Shown: positions 1-9,173 of the stretch, in pieces
Numbering within the stretch: the stretch's first letter is position 1
How the letters are laid out: each line of letters starts with the position of its first letter
Assembly: GCF_032190635.1 (NCBI RefSeq)
Contig: NZ_JAVLAS010000001.1
Span: forward strand, 2,418,001-2,482,000
DNA from: Levilactobacillus zymae
GTDB lineage: Bacteria > Bacillota > Bacilli > Lactobacillales > Lactobacillaceae
Length of the DNA stretch: 64,000 nucleotides
Direction of reading: 5' to 3'
Translations under genes and position numbers: made by a program
Notes under the pieces: model-generated
Told to the model about the DNA's origin: nothing
Databases searched by the model: none
The model's input: only the letters and a program-made list of their open reading frames with translations

Positions 1-112
1 CGTCAGGTTCTCCTCAAACCTGATGAACTCCTCAAATTTGAGTTTCTCCCCTCATAAGAAACTCACTCCTCATAAAAGTCCCTTCGGCTTCCTCGGCTGA
101 AGGGATTTTTGG
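1..112 (+). ncRNA. 3' part of a candidate CU-rich small RNA
   Basis: No reading frame explains this edge segment, but it folds well. A 7-bp stem (3-9 with 17-23) presents the loop CTCCTCA. A linker at 28-34 repeats CTCCTCA. A 9-bp stem (39-47 with 57-65) presents CCCCTCATA. A second linker at 66-72 is again CTCCTCA. The terminator loop (89-95) contains TCCTC. CUCCUCA is complementary to UGAGGAG, a Shine-Dalgarno-like sequence. Repeated C/U-rich loops followed by an intrinsic terminator are typical of Firmicutes regulatory RNAs such as LhrC and RsaE. The 5' end and promoter lie outside the window. It could instead be the 3' UTR of an upstream mRNA. Confidence 0.55.
78..110 (+). terminator. Intrinsic terminator
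   Basis: A ten-pair stem (79-88 with 96-105, including one G-T pair) has the loop TTCCTCG and is followed by five T. It ends the CU-rich RNA and isolates the next gene. Confidence 0.85.
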
Positions 113-154
113 TTTACCGCTAGGGTTTATCATAATATTTATAAGTAGTTTAGC

Positions 155-182
155 TTGCCATTAACTCGCAGCATCCTATAAT
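155..182 (+). promoter_or_regulatory. Promoter of the LPQTxE surface protein gene
   Basis: TTGCCA (155-160) and TATAAT (177-182) are 16 bp apart. They are followed by a leader of about 70 nt and the ribosome binding site AAGGAGGA (241-248). Confidence 0.75.
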
Positions 183-257
183 GGAACCATGAAACGTTGC
201 ATATAATAAACTATACATCATTGTGATTTTACCCTTTTACAAGGAGGATCCTGTTTT

Positions 258-2363
258 ATGCCCGTCAAACGTCCCATTTTCCATGATTTATCGTTCTCTA
301 ATGCCGGAAAAAGATGGCTTGAAGTCTCCACCCTGGTTCTCAGCCTCAGTCTTGGCACACTAACCGAACCGACGATTGCCCGGGCCGCCAGTAATAGCGC
401 CCCCCTTTCCCCAACGACCGCGTCAAGTTCAACCGCGACGACCAACCATGCGTCCACCGCGAACTCCAGCGCCCCAACCAAGAATACCGCGACGACGCCG
501 AACAGCCAGGTCCAGCAAGTCCGCGCGAACACTCGTAAGACTAATTCAAATATTATCCGCAATAGAGAAACGGGAACTACAGCCACACCTAAACTTTCCC
601 CTCAGGCTCTAGCAGCCCCCGTCGTCACGCTTCCCCGGGCGGCCGCCAGTCAGGCCCCAACCACGCCAACCCCAGCTGCGCCCACCGCGGCCAAGCTGGG
701 CAACGCTAAAACCTGGATTCCCGACGACACCCTGCGCGTTTGGTTGGAACGGGTCGCTCAGGAACAACTCCGAAAGGTTATAGTTGGTGACGAAGACGAA
801 GGAAAACCCCTATATCCGGACGTCACAATTACCGACGACAACCTCGCGGACTACGTCGATAAGGTGCCCGCCCTCACCGACGACAATACCCAGATTTTAA
901 CCCCCGATATTGCCATACCATCGGCCCCCGTCCCGCCAGCCAATGACGGTCCCGACGAGCATGGCGTCTGGCCCCACATTGACTTCCCGGACTACCCCGA
1001 AGTGAAGGTGGGCTTCATCCACGATTTAACCGGGATCGAACAATTCAAAAACATCACCGAATTCTCCCTTCAAAATCCCGAACGCGTCGACCTTACACAG
1101 CTTAAACATCTGTCACTGGCGTTCGCCCCCCACCTCCAGAAGGTCGTCATCCAGTACAGTCCCATGACGGCCGACGGCGAACCCCTAGTGGGCCCGGAAC
1201 TCGGCCTAAACGTCAACGCGCAAGCCTACCTCGACCAGCTACTTCCCCAAAATCCAGAACTGACCGATTTATCCCTAAGCGGGTTAGGTCTGACGGGGGG
1301 CCTGCCCCACTTTGACCAATATCCCCAATTAATGTACGCCAACCTGGTCAGCAATCACCTCAGCGGCCCCATTAACTTTTACCCGGGGTTCGTTCGGGAC
1401 CACGCGGACGTTACCGACGTCCATAACGACATTCACGTTCACCGGCTAGCCGTCACGAACAACGATTTTACCGGCTACTTACCGAGTGGCGACCTCAAAG
1501 GCCAAGTTGACTATGCCCAGAATCACATTCTAACGGCCCTCATAGACACCAGCATCGACGACGATCAGTTCTTTGACATCGGGACGCTTACCACAACGGC
1601 CACCCAGCCTACCCTAAACCTCACGCAACTGATCACGCACAACCTCACCGGTGAGCTCAGGGACCATTCGGCGGGTACGGTGGACGACGACTCCCAAGCC
1701 TTGACTTTAGCCCCCGCTAATGGTTTCCCGTTAACAATTTATCGGTTATCCGGCACTAGACCGAACGACGATATGGACGATGACGCCACGGACGACTTTA
1801 AGGTGACCCAGACGAACGGTGAATACATTGTGACGGTGACGCCCACCACCCCCAACGGGACCTACTGGTTTTCCGTCATCCCCAACGGCGATCCGCGGTC
1901 CGGGTCCAGCTACTCGGCCGATTTGGTGTTTCATTTGAATAATCAATTGATTCCCTCGAAACCTGAACCCACCCCGGAACCTGAACCCCAGCCACAACCT
2001 AAGCCTGAACCGCAGCCAGAGCCTAAACCGCAACCCGCGCCCCAAGTCACCCCGCCGACCGTCACGGTCACACCCGCGCGTTATCCCCTGACAGAGAACG
2101 TCAACGCGCAGATCACGCATCCCGTGGCGTTACCAACGGCGACCGCAATCATCCACGCCATCCAAGCCGCTCAGGGAACGGGGCCACGCTTCCCGGCACC
2201 TGCCACGACCAAGCGACCCGCAATCAGCCGCACACCAATCTCCTCACCCGCAGCCCCCCGACAACTCCCCCAAACTCACGAACGGCTAGCCCGATTCGCC
2301 CAGTTGCTCGGCGGAAGCCTGCTCCTGACCACCCTGATGGTCTACTACCGCAAGCGCCATTGA
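258..2363 (+). CDS. Sortase-anchored leucine-rich-repeat surface protein
   Basis: This is a 701-residue cell-wall protein. The N-terminus (1-45) is a long signal sequence with a GKRW element resembling the KxYKxGKxW class and probable cleavage after ARA. Residues 45-150 are a low-complexity Ala/Thr/Ser/Pro region. About 255-400 holds irregular leucine-rich repeats (for example LTDLSLSGLGLTG). A Pro-Glu-Gln-Lys repeat near 570-600 probably spans the wall. The C-terminus has LPQTHE, then a hydrophobic segment and the basic tail RKRH. LPQTxE is the sortase signal usual in L. plantarum relatives. The start is fixed by the strong ribosome binding site at 241. The gene stands alone between terminators. 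Ligand unknown; adhesion is a guess. Confidence 0.85.
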   Translation: MPVKRPIFHDLSFSNAGKRWLEVSTLVLSLSLGTLTEPTIARAASNSAPLSPTTASSSTATTNHASTANSSAPTKNTATTPNSQVQQVRANTRKTNSNIIRNRETGTTATPKLSPQALAAPVVTLPRAAASQAPTTPTPAAPTAAKLGNAKTWIPDDTLRVWLERVAQEQLRKVIVGDEDEGKPLYPDVTITDDNLADYVDKVPALTDDNTQILTPDIAIPSAPVPPANDGPDEHGVWPHIDFPDYPEVKVGFIHDLTGIEQFKNITEFSLQNPERVDLTQLKHLSLAFAPHLQKVVIQYSPMTADGEPLVGPELGLNVNAQAYLDQLLPQNPELTDLSLSGLGLTGGLPHFDQYPQLMYANLVSNHLSGPINFYPGFVRDHADVTDVHNDIHVHRLAVTNNDFTGYLPSGDLKGQVDYAQNHILTALIDTSIDDDQFFDIGTLTTTATQPTLNLTQLITHNLTGELRDHSAGTVDDDSQALTLAPANGFPLTIYRLSGTRPNDDMDDDATDDFKVTQTNGEYIVTVTPTTPNGTYWFSVIPNGDPRSGSSYSADLVFHLNNQLIPSKPEPTPEPEPQPQPKPEPQPEPKPQPAPQVTPPTVTVTPARYPLTENVNAQITHPVALPTATAIIHAIQAAQGTGPRFPAPATTKRPAISRTPISSPAAPRQLPQTHERLARFAQLLGGSLLLTTLMVYYRKRH

Positions 2364-2376
2364 CGCCATAATTGTT

Positions 2377-2413
2377 AAAGGCCCCCAGACCAATCGTCTG
2401 GGGGCCTTTAGTT
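2377..2413. terminator. Terminator between convergent genes
   Basis: AAAGGCCCCCAGAC and GTCTGGGGGCCTTT form a long perfect stem around a 4-nt loop. It sits between two converging genes, so it may serve both. Confidence 0.85.
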
Positions 2414-2417
2414 ATAG

Positions 2418-3974
2418 TTACTTGCGTTCACTCATCGCCCGCAACAGCGCCAAGGTCTCTGGCGTCGCCGCATCCTGACTCTGTACCAGCTGGGCCAACA
2501 AGCGGTTATACTCATTATCCAGCTGCGCCAATTCGCGTTTCGTCGCCTGAATCTCCCGCAGCGTCGTCGGCACGTCCACTGCCGGGTGCCGATCTGCCGG
2601 CGTCACGTACCGCGCCACGCTGAGGTCAAACGCGTTTGCGCGGAGTTCCGCCAGGGTCGCCAAATGGGCCAGGTGGGGGACCTCCTGCCGCTGGTGATAC
2701 CGGTCCAAGATGGCCGTGACCGCCGTTGCCACCAAATCAATTTTCCCGTCTTGTTTCGTGCCGAACCCGGCTGCATCCAACAACCACACGTCCCGGGTCG
2801 TCCGGCCCCGCCGAAAGACCACCACCGCGCTAGCCGTCAACTGACCAATTTTAGCGGGAAGACTAATCACCGCGTCCAACAAGTTGTCCCGTTCGACGAT
2901 CTGCCGACGAATCACGCCCTCGGCCTCCTGCCGGAACAGGCTGCCCACCGGCAAGACCACCGCCAGACAACCCCGATCCGTCAAATGGGCCAACATGTGC
3001 TCAACGAACGCCCAATCGGCCTTGGATTTGGGGGCAAACTGCCCGTAAGCCGTAAACCGCGGGTCGTTCGCCAGGTAGTGCGGGTCCCAGTAGGCCGCGG
3101 CCGGCGGGGTGGCCACAATGGCCGCAAATTTCCGACCAGCCAACCGGTCCGCCGTTAAGACATCCCCTACGGCGACCTGACCGTCCCGGTAGGACACCCC
3201 GTGAACCAAGAGGTTGAGTTGCGCCAAACTCGCCGTCCCGGGCATTAACTCTTGCCCGTAATACGTGGTGGCCCCCAAGCGTTGCCCCGCCAGAATCAGC
3301 GACGACCCCGTGCCCATGGTCGGGTCGTACACCGCCGTCACCGCTTGACCTTGGTCGACCAAGCCCGCTTGCAGGGTCGAGACCGACCGGGGAGTGTAAA
3401 AGCTCCCCGCGGGCAGGTGCACCCGGGCCGCCGCACACTGTAACAGGTTCTCGTACACGGCGCCCCAGTCGTCAACCGGTAATTGATAGACTCGTAGGAA
3501 CAATCGGCTGACGTTTTCAATCCGCTGTTCCGCCGTTCCCCCGAACTGTAGACTGTCTAAGTCCACATCGTCGAACAAATGCACGAAGGTCGGACGCGAC
3601 GTGGGCGTGGTCGAGGCGGCAATCTGGTCCATGGCCTGCTGTAAGGCTCCCGTCAGCCGCATACTTAAATCGTGACCATGCAGGTGGTGCATCGCCGCCA
3701 AGAACTGTTCCGGCCAGAGTTGGGGTTCCAGGTAAAAACCCAATTCTTCCTGCAGGACAGTTTGCAGGCGTTGGCGGTGGGTGGCGTCCTGCCAAACTAC
3801 TTCCGGCCGCTGCGTCCCCAGGCGTTGGCGAACCACCGTTTCGACACTCATCGCCAGGTACCGGTAGCCGAAGAAACTCAGCGCCGCCTGCCAGTAAACC
3901 CGTTCGCCCCCCTTGGGTACCCCCTTGAAGGCTGCCAGTAGTTTTTTAAATGCCGTTGTTCGTCTTTGCGTCAT
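2418..3974 (-). CDS. Orphan HsdM-like N6-adenine DNA methylase homologue, catalytic motif degenerate
   Basis: The start is the ATG at 3974, chosen for the ribosome binding site GAGGGGG nine bases upstream; an ORF 17 codons longer lacks one. The product is 518 residues, normal for HsdM. It shows the FYTP motif, the SAM-binding DPTMGTGS motif, the GQEL acidic turn, a C-terminal coiled coil and the PVGSLFR motif of type I modification subunits. Where the catalytic motif IV (NPPF/NPPY) should be it has ATPPAAAYWD, so the catalytic Asn and aromatic residue are absent. No hsdS or hsdR is nearby. A SAM-binding protein without methylation activity is possible. Family placement is firm; activity is doubtful. 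Confidence 0.8.
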   Translation of the reverse strand: MTQRRTTAFKKLLAAFKGVPKGGERVYWQAALSFFGYRYLAMSVETVVRQRLGTQRPEVVWQDATHRQRLQTVLQEELGFYLEPQLWPEQFLAAMHHLHGHDLSMRLTGALQQAMDQIAASTTPTSRPTFVHLFDDVDLDSLQFGGTAEQRIENVSRLFLRVYQLPVDDWGAVYENLLQCAAARVHLPAGSFYTPRSVSTLQAGLVDQGQAVTAVYDPTMGTGSSLILAGQRLGATTYYGQELMPGTASLAQLNLLVHGVSYRDGQVAVGDVLTADRLAGRKFAAIVATPPAAAYWDPHYLANDPRFTAYGQFAPKSKADWAFVEHMLAHLTDRGCLAVVLPVGSLFRQEAEGVIRRQIVERDNLLDAVISLPAKIGQLTASAVVVFRRGRTTRDVWLLDAAGFGTKQDGKIDLVATAVTAILDRYHQRQEVPHLAHLATLAELRANAFDLSVARYVTPADRHPAVDVPTTLREIQATKRELAQLDNEYNRLLAQLVQSQDAATPETLALLRAMSERK

Positions 3975-4025
3975 GTTGCGGACCCCCTCAAGTTTTCTTA
4001 TTAATTCGATTATAACCGGAGACAC

Positions 4026-4062
4026 AAAACGCCGCCATCCCCGAGTGAGATGGCGGCGTTTG
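4026..4062 (-). terminator. purB terminator
   Basis: The 13-bp inverted repeat AAACGCCGCCATC/GATGGCGGCGTTT is followed on the minus strand by a short T-rich run, directly after the purB stop. Confidence 0.8.
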
Positions 4063-4066
4063 ACGT

Positions 4067-5362
4067 CTATTCTAGACCTAAGCGTTTAAAAATCACGTCC
4101 ACCCGGCGTAGGTGGTAGTGGTAATCGAAGGCGTCTTCGATCTGATCTGGCGTGAGCCGTGCGCGGATCCCCGCGCTGGCTTCCACCAACGGCCGGAACT
4201 GGGTCTGCTGATCCCAGGCCTTAGCCGTTAACGGTTGCACCAGGTCGTAGGCGTCCTCGCGACTCATCCCCGCCTCGATCAATTTCAGCAACAGGCGCTG
4301 ACTGTAAATCAAGCCGTAGGTCCGGTTCATGTTGGCCAGCATGGTCTGCGGGAACACGTCGAGGTTGGTCAGAATCCGGTTGAAGCGGTGCAGCATGTAA
4401 TCCAACAGCGTGGTGGTCTCCGGTAAGATGATCCGTTCGGCCGACGAATGCGAGATGTCGCGTTCGTGCCATAGACTGACGTTTTCGTAAGCCGTGATCA
4501 CGTTACCCCGCAGGACCCGCGCCAGACCGGTCACGTTCTCCGAGCCAATCGGGTTGCGCTTATGCGGCATGGCCGACGACCCCTTCTGGCCGGGGTTGAA
4601 GTGTTCTTCGACCTCGTGGATCTCCGAACGTTGGAGACTGCGGATCTCCGTGGCGAACTCTTCAATACTGGTCCCAATCAAGGCTAACGTGGCAATGTAG
4701 TCGGCGTGTAGATCCCGGGGCAGCACCTGACTAGCGATCGGTTGCGCGGTGATCCCCAACCGGTCACACACGTAGGCTTCGACCTCGGGTGGCACGTTAG
4801 CAAACGTCCCCACGGCCCCGCTGATCTTACCGGTCTCAACGCCCTTAGCGGCCCGGTCGAAGCGGTCCAAGTTGCGTTGCATTTCCGCATACCAACGGGC
4901 AATCTTCAACCCGAAGGTGGTCGGTTCGGCTTGTACCCCGTGGGTCCGGCCGATCATCACCGTATCCTTATACTTCAACGACATGGTCTTTAACGTGGCG
5001 ATCAACGTCACGATGCCCTGCCGCAACTGGGCGTTGGCTTGCTTCAAGCGGTAGCCCTGCGCGGTGTCGACTACGTCGGTACTGGTGACCCCGAAGTGAA
5101 TCCACTTGCGTTCGGCCCCCAACGATTCGGATACGGCGCGGGTAAAGGCGACCACGTCATGGTGGGTCACGGCTTCAATCTCAGCAATGCGGTCCACGTC
5201 AAAGGTGGCGTTGGCGCGAATCTTCTCGGCATCGGCCACCGGGACCTCGCCCAACTGGGCCCAGGCCTCATCAATCGCAATTTCTACGGCTAACCAAGAC
5301 GCGTACTGGTTCTGCAACGACCAAATCTTGCCCATCTCGGGACGCGTATAACGTGATAACAT
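4067..5362 (-). CDS. purB: Adenylosuccinate lyase
   Basis: The enzyme cleaves SAICAR and adenylosuccinate in purine synthesis, releasing fumarate. The product is 431 residues, typical for the Bacillus-type enzyme. It has the fumarase/aspartase signature SSAMPHKRNPIGSE near residue 265 and an N-terminal MLSRYTRPEMGKIW as in Gram-positive PurB. The ribosome binding site AGGAGG lies upstream of the ATG. It is transcribed divergently from purA across a 271-bp region with PurR-box-like sites, so the two AMP-branch genes are probably co-regulated. An extended -10 (TGC-TATAAT, minus strand, 5432-5437) can serve as its promoter. Confidence 0.97.
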   Translation of the reverse strand: MLSRYTRPEMGKIWSLQNQYASWLAVEIAIDEAWAQLGEVPVADAEKIRANATFDVDRIAEIEAVTHHDVVAFTRAVSESLGAERKWIHFGVTSTDVVDTAQGYRLKQANAQLRQGIVTLIATLKTMSLKYKDTVMIGRTHGVQAEPTTFGLKIARWYAEMQRNLDRFDRAAKGVETGKISGAVGTFANVPPEVEAYVCDRLGITAQPIASQVLPRDLHADYIATLALIGTSIEEFATEIRSLQRSEIHEVEEHFNPGQKGSSAMPHKRNPIGSENVTGLARVLRGNVITAYENVSLWHERDISHSSAERIILPETTTLLDYMLHRFNRILTNLDVFPQTMLANMNRTYGLIYSQRLLLKLIEAGMSREDAYDLVQPLTAKAWDQQTQFRPLVEASAGIRARLTPDQIEDAFDYHYHLRRVDVIFKRLGLE

Positions 5363-5389
5363 GGGATTCCTCCTTATTTTTACGGCAAA

Positions 5390-5602
5390 ACACGAACATT
5401 TTAATAATCATTCGGTAAAACTCCGTCTGCTATTATAGCATAGATCGTCCCAGAATTGGACGGTTTCAACGATAAATCATCCCACCATTTAGTTTCTATC
5501 CTCAATAAATAGAATGATTATAGAAAATAATTTATAATCGTTCGTTTTCGGCTTGCTTTTTAATTCCGAACATGGTAAATTAATTCTTGCTGGGTCGTTC
5601 GG
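5390..5602. promoter_or_regulatory. PurR-box-like sites in the purB/purA divergent region
   Basis: Several CGAAC-centred half-sites resemble the PurBox of Bacillus and Lactococcus: CGAACATT (5393-5400) facing ATTCGGT (5410-5416) downstream of the purB promoter; ATCGTTCG (minus-strand CGAACGAT, 5537-5544) next to the purA -10 TATAAT (5533-5538); CCGAACAT (5566-5573); and CGTTCGG (5596-5602). The regulator gene is not in the window. Operator assignment is by motif only. Confidence 0.6.
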
Positions 5603-5633
5603 CTTAGCAAAAATAAAACGATGAGGTGTTGTT

Positions 5634-6917
5634 ATGTCATCAACAGTAGTAGTTGGTAGTCAATGGGGCGATGAAGGAAAGGGCAAGATCACTGATTTTC
5701 TAAGTGAAAAAGCGGACGTTATCGCGCGCTACCAAGGGGGCGACAACGCCGGTCACACCATCGTCTTCAACGGCCAAACGTTTAAATTACGCTTGATTCC
5801 GTCTGGGATTTTCTACGCGGATAAGACCAGTGTGATTGGTAACGGTGTGGTCCTGAACCCGAAGTCCTTAGTTGAAGAACTACAGTACCTCAACGACAAC
5901 GGCGTGGTCACGGACAATCTCCGGATTTCCGATCGGGCCCACGTCATCCTGCCTTACCACATTCTCTTGGACAAGTGCCAAGAAAAGACCAAGACCAACA
6001 AGATTGGGACCACCAACAAGGGAATCGGCCCGGCTTACATGGATAAAGCCGAACGGGTCGGTATCCGGGTGGCCGACTTGCTCGACCGCGACACCTTCGC
6101 CGCGAAGCTCAAACAAAACTTGGCCGAAAAAAATGAGTTGTTCATCAAACTCTACGATGAACAACCCCTGAACTTTGACGATATTTTCGAAACCTACTAT
6201 CAATATGGGCAACAATTGAAGGCCCACGTCACCGACACCTCCGTGGTGATCAACGACGCCATCGACGCCGGCAAGAACGTGTTGTTTGAAGGCGCTCAGG
6301 GCGTGATGCTCGACATCGACCACGGGACTTATCCGTTCGTCACTTCTTCAAACCCTGTGGCTGGGGGCGTGACCATCGGTTCCGGGGTCGGCCCAACCAA
6401 GATCAACCAAGTGGTCGGCGTCTGCAAGGCCTACACATCTCGGGTCGGCGACGGCCCCTTCCCCACTGAACTGCACGACGAGATTGGCGACACCATCCGG
6501 GAGACCGGCCACGAATACGGTACGGTCACTAAGCGGCCTCGCCGGATCGGGTGGTTCGACAGCGTGGTGCTCCGGCACGCCAAGCGCGTTTCCGGCTTGA
6601 CTCACCTGTCCCTGAACTGTCTAGACGTCCTGACTGGCCTAAAGACCGTCAAGATCTGCAAGGCCTACGAACTCAACGGCGAAACGATTTACCACTATCC
6701 CGCTAGCTTGAAGGACCTCTCGGCTTGCCAACCGGTCTACGAAGAATTACCAGGCTGGACCGAAGACATCACCGGTTGCCGGTCATTGGCGGAATTACCC
6801 GAAAACGCCCGCAACTACGTCAAGCGGCTTGAAGAACTCGTCGGCGTCCCCGTGGCTACCTTGTCCGTGGGTCCCGACCGTGAACAAACCAACATTTTAC
6901 AGTCCATCTGGGACTAA
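5634..6917 (+). CDS. purA: Adenylosuccinate synthetase
   Basis: The enzyme joins IMP and aspartate using GTP, the first committed step to AMP. The product is 427 residues, the normal length. The GDEGKGK nucleotide loop lies at residues 12-18, and [14 protein letters not shown] (about 125-138) is the IMP-binding signature. The ribosome binding site TGAGGTG lies upstream of the ATG. It is followed after 25 bp by guaC in the same direction, giving a purine interconversion pair. It is divergent from purB with shared PurR-type sites. Confidence 0.98.
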   Translation: MSSTVVVGSQWGDEGKGKITDFLSEKADVIARYQGGDNAGHTIVFNGQTFKLRLIPSGIFYADKTSVIGNGVVLNPKSLVEELQYLNDNGVVTDNLRISDRAHVILPYHILLDKCQEKTKTNKIGTTNKGIGPAYMDKAERVGIRVADLLDRDTFAAKLKQNLAEKNELFIKLYDEQPLNFDDIFETYYQYGQQLKAHVTDTSVVINDAIDAGKNVLFEGAQGVMLDIDHGTYPFVTSSNPVAGGVTIGSGVGPTKINQVVGVCKAYTSRVGDGPFPTELHDEIGDTIRETGHEYGTVTKRPRRIGWFDSVVLRHAKRVSGLTHLSLNCLDVLTGLKTVKICKAYELNGETIYHYPASLKDLSACQPVYEELPGWTEDITGCRSLAELPENARNYVKRLEELVGVPVATLSVGPDREQTNILQSIWD

Positions 6918-6942
6918 TCCACTAATTAGGAGTTGACCAGCG

Positions 6943-7929
6943 ATGCATCCATCCGAAGTATTTGATTACGAAGACATTCAACTGATTCCCAACAAGTGTA
7001 TCCTCGATAGCCGGTCCGACGCCGATACCACGATTACCTTCGGCGGCCGCAAGTTTAGAATTCCCGTGGTACCCGCCAACATGGAAACCGTCATCAACGA
7101 AGAACTGGCCACCTGGCTGGCGCAAAACGATTACTTCTACGTGATGCATCGCTTCCAACCCCAGGAACGGCGCGGCTTCATCGAACGCATGCACGCTAAG
7201 CACCTGTTCGCCTCAATCAGTGTCGGCGTCAAGCCCGACGAACACGCCTTCATCGACGAGTTAGCGGCGGCCGACCTGGTCCCCGAATACATCACCATCG
7301 ACATCGCCCACGGGCACGCCGATTCCGTGATTCGGATGATCAAGAAGATCAAGACCACCCTGCCCGCTAGCTTCGTGATTGCCGGTAACGTCGGGACGCC
7401 CGAAGCCGTCCGGGAACTGGAAAACGCGGGTGCCGACGCCACCAAAGTCGGCATCGGCCCCGGTAAGGCCTGCATCACCAAGCTCAAGACCGGTTTTGGA
7501 ACCGGGGGCTGGCAGCTCGCCGCCCTGCGGCTCTGCGCCAAGGCGGCCCGGAAGCCCATCATCGCCGACGGGGGGATTCGCTACGACGGCGACATCGCCA
7601 AGTCCGTCCGTTTCGGGGCCAGCATGGTGATGATTGGCTCCATGTTAGCGGGGCACGAACAATCGCCCGGTAGCAAGTTAACCATCGACGGCCGCGTCTA
7701 CAAGCAGTACTGGGGCTCCGCGTCCGAGAAATAAAAGGGCGCCTACCGCAACGTGGAAGGCAAGCAGATGCTGGTCCCGTATCGCGGCGACATCGCCGAC
7801 ACGTTACAGGAAATCCACCAAGACTTACAGTCCTCGATTTCCTACGCCGGTGGCCGCAACCTGCTAGACATCCGCACCGTTGACTACGTGATCGTCAAGA
7901 ACTCCATCACCAACGGCGACCACTACTAA
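6943..7929 (+). pseudogene. guaC: GMP reductase interrupted by an in-frame stop codon
   Basis: GMP reductase returns GMP to IMP with NADPH. The first 263 codons match the type II bacterial enzyme, including the active-site Cys in [11 protein letters not shown] and the loop [10 protein letters not shown]. Codon 264 (7732-7734) is TAA. The same frame then runs on for 64 codons to a natural stop at 7927-7929 and encodes the expected family C-terminus ([28 protein letters not shown]). The family has SASExQKGE here, so one C-to-T change (CAA to TAA) explains the break. The truncated product lacks the flap that closes over the nucleotide and is probably inactive unless the stop is read through. A sequencing error is the alternative. 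Confidence 0.85.
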
Positions 7930-7943
7930 ATCTTGAAATATTA

Positions 7944-7985
7944 TTAAACGACCGATTCCTGTGAGGGTGAATCGGTCGTTTTTTT
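7944..7985 (+). terminator. purA-guaC terminator
   Basis: AACGACCGATTC and GAATCGGTCGTT form a 12-bp stem followed by seven T. Confidence 0.9.
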
Positions 7986-7994
7986 GGCTCTCGC

Positions 7995-8618
7995 CTAACC
8001 TTCACCCCGACCATTCTGAAAGGCTTCCCAGCCCTCACTGGCAATGAAATAGACCAGGACCAGCGCAGCCACGGAATCGGCCCACCACCAGCCGAACGCA
8101 GCGGTCAAAACCGCCCCCATCAAGACGGTTCCCGCCATGTAGGCGCAGGTGATGTTACACATGCCATCCTCGATCAAGGCCGGCGACCCAATCCGCTGAC
8201 CAATCCTGCGCTTACCCACAGCCAGGACCGGCATCAGTAGCACTGAAGCCACCGCAATCGTTATTCCCGACCAGCTGGTATCGGCCAACTGGTGCGTGGC
8301 CAGGTTGTACCCCGACACCCCGATGACGTAAACCGCCAGTAATAGTAGCACCGTCCCCACGATTAACGACGACCGCCGCTCGGCTTGCGCAATGGCCGCA
8401 TCGCTAGCCGTACCCGTCACCGACTTGCGGAGCCGCCAGATTAAGGTGCCACCCGAGATGATTTCTAAAAAGCTGTCCAACCCGAAGGCGATCAACAGGA
8501 TGGACCCCGCCTTTAACCCCGAAGTGAACCCAACCAGAAATTCAAAGGTCATCCAGGCCGTTGAGAAATATTCGAGGTGTAACCCCCGGCGAAACGCCTG
8601 TTGCTTAACTGATGTCAT
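7995..8618 (-). CDS. CDF-like cation transporter, membrane domain only
   Basis: This 207-residue integral membrane protein has about five to six hydrophobic segments. It resembles the transmembrane half of cation diffusion facilitators: the GLDSFLEIISG segment corresponds to the metal-site helix, and WWADSVAALVLVYFIASEGWEAF to the last helix. It lacks the cytosolic C-terminal metal-sensing domain of full CDF proteins (usually near 300 residues). A manganese or zinc efflux role would fit the neighbouring mntH genes but is inferred. It is monocistronic on the minus strand, separated from the upstream usp gene by a terminator. Confidence 0.7.
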   Translation of the reverse strand: MTSVKQQAFRRGLHLEYFSTAWMTFEFLVGFTSGLKAGSILLIAFGLDSFLEIISGGTLIWRLRKSVTGTASDAAIAQAERRSSLIVGTVLLLLAVYVIGVSGYNLATHQLADTSWSGITIAVASVLLMPVLAVGKRRIGQRIGSPALIEDGMCNITCAYMAGTVLMGAVLTAAFGWWWADSVAALVLVYFIASEGWEAFQNGRGEG

Positions 8619-8654
8619 GTTGTTTATCCCCTTTTTGCTAAGTTTTGTCTAAAA

Positions 8655-8702
8655 AATGGCGGCCTAAGCCATGTTCAAAATGAACATGACTTAGACCGCC
8701 AC
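8655..8702 (-). terminator. Terminator after the usp gene
   Basis: A long imperfect inverted repeat (TGGCGGCCTAAGCCATGTTCA paired with its near complement) is followed on the minus strand by six T. It separates usp from the CDF-like gene. Confidence 0.8.
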
Positions 8703-8729
8703 AAGTGATGCTAATTTAATTTTAACAGC

Positions 8730-9161
8730 TTACCGGATCACCAAAACCGAAATCGGTGAGTATTTCGCCATGTAGGCGGCTTGACTCCCGAAGTGGCGCC
8801 GAACGCCCTTCTTGGCTTCCGAACCAATGATTAACAAATCTGGTTGAACGTGGGGGATCACATCTTTGACGATGGTTTCTCCCGGTCCCCCGTCCGCGAC
8901 CAACGCGTGCACCTTCGTCAGACCGGCCTTTTGGGCCTGTTGTTGATAGTCCTGAATGTGTTGCTCCAGTGCCTGACGCTCCCCGTGCACGTAGTCTTTA
9001 CTCAAAGCTTCATAGACGCTCATATCATCGCTTTCCAATACGGACACGATGTAGAGTTCCGCATCATCACGCTTGGCTTGATGCAAGGCGTACTCAAATG
9101 CTAACAGCGCGTCGGCCGAATCGTCGACCCCCACTAAAATACGGTTAAACTTTGTTGCCAT
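8730..9161 (-). CDS. Universal stress protein, UspA family
   Basis: This 143-residue single Usp domain starts with ILVGVDDSADALLAFEYA. Its C-terminus has the ATP-binding pattern GSEAKKGVRRHFGSQAAYMA, a G-2x-G-9x-G-S/T type variant. It starts 12 bp after the mntH stop on the same strand, so it is probably co-transcribed with the manganese transporter. A Usp gene next to mntH is common in lactobacilli and suggests a stress or metal link, but the target is unknown. Confidence 0.9.
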   Translation of the reverse strand: MATKFNRILVGVDDSADALLAFEYALHQAKRDDAELYIVSVLESDDMSVYEALSKDYVHGERQALEQHIQDYQQQAQKAGLTKVHALVADGGPGETIVKDVIPHVQPDLLIIGSEAKKGVRRHFGSQAAYMAKYSPISVLVIR

Positions 9162-9173
9162 CTCTATCGCCCC

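Noticed and set aside
218..586. Minus-strand frame of 122 codons opposite the surface protein gene
   Set aside because: It lies within a GC-rich repetitive coding region, has no ribosome binding site, and its sequence is a low-complexity shadow.
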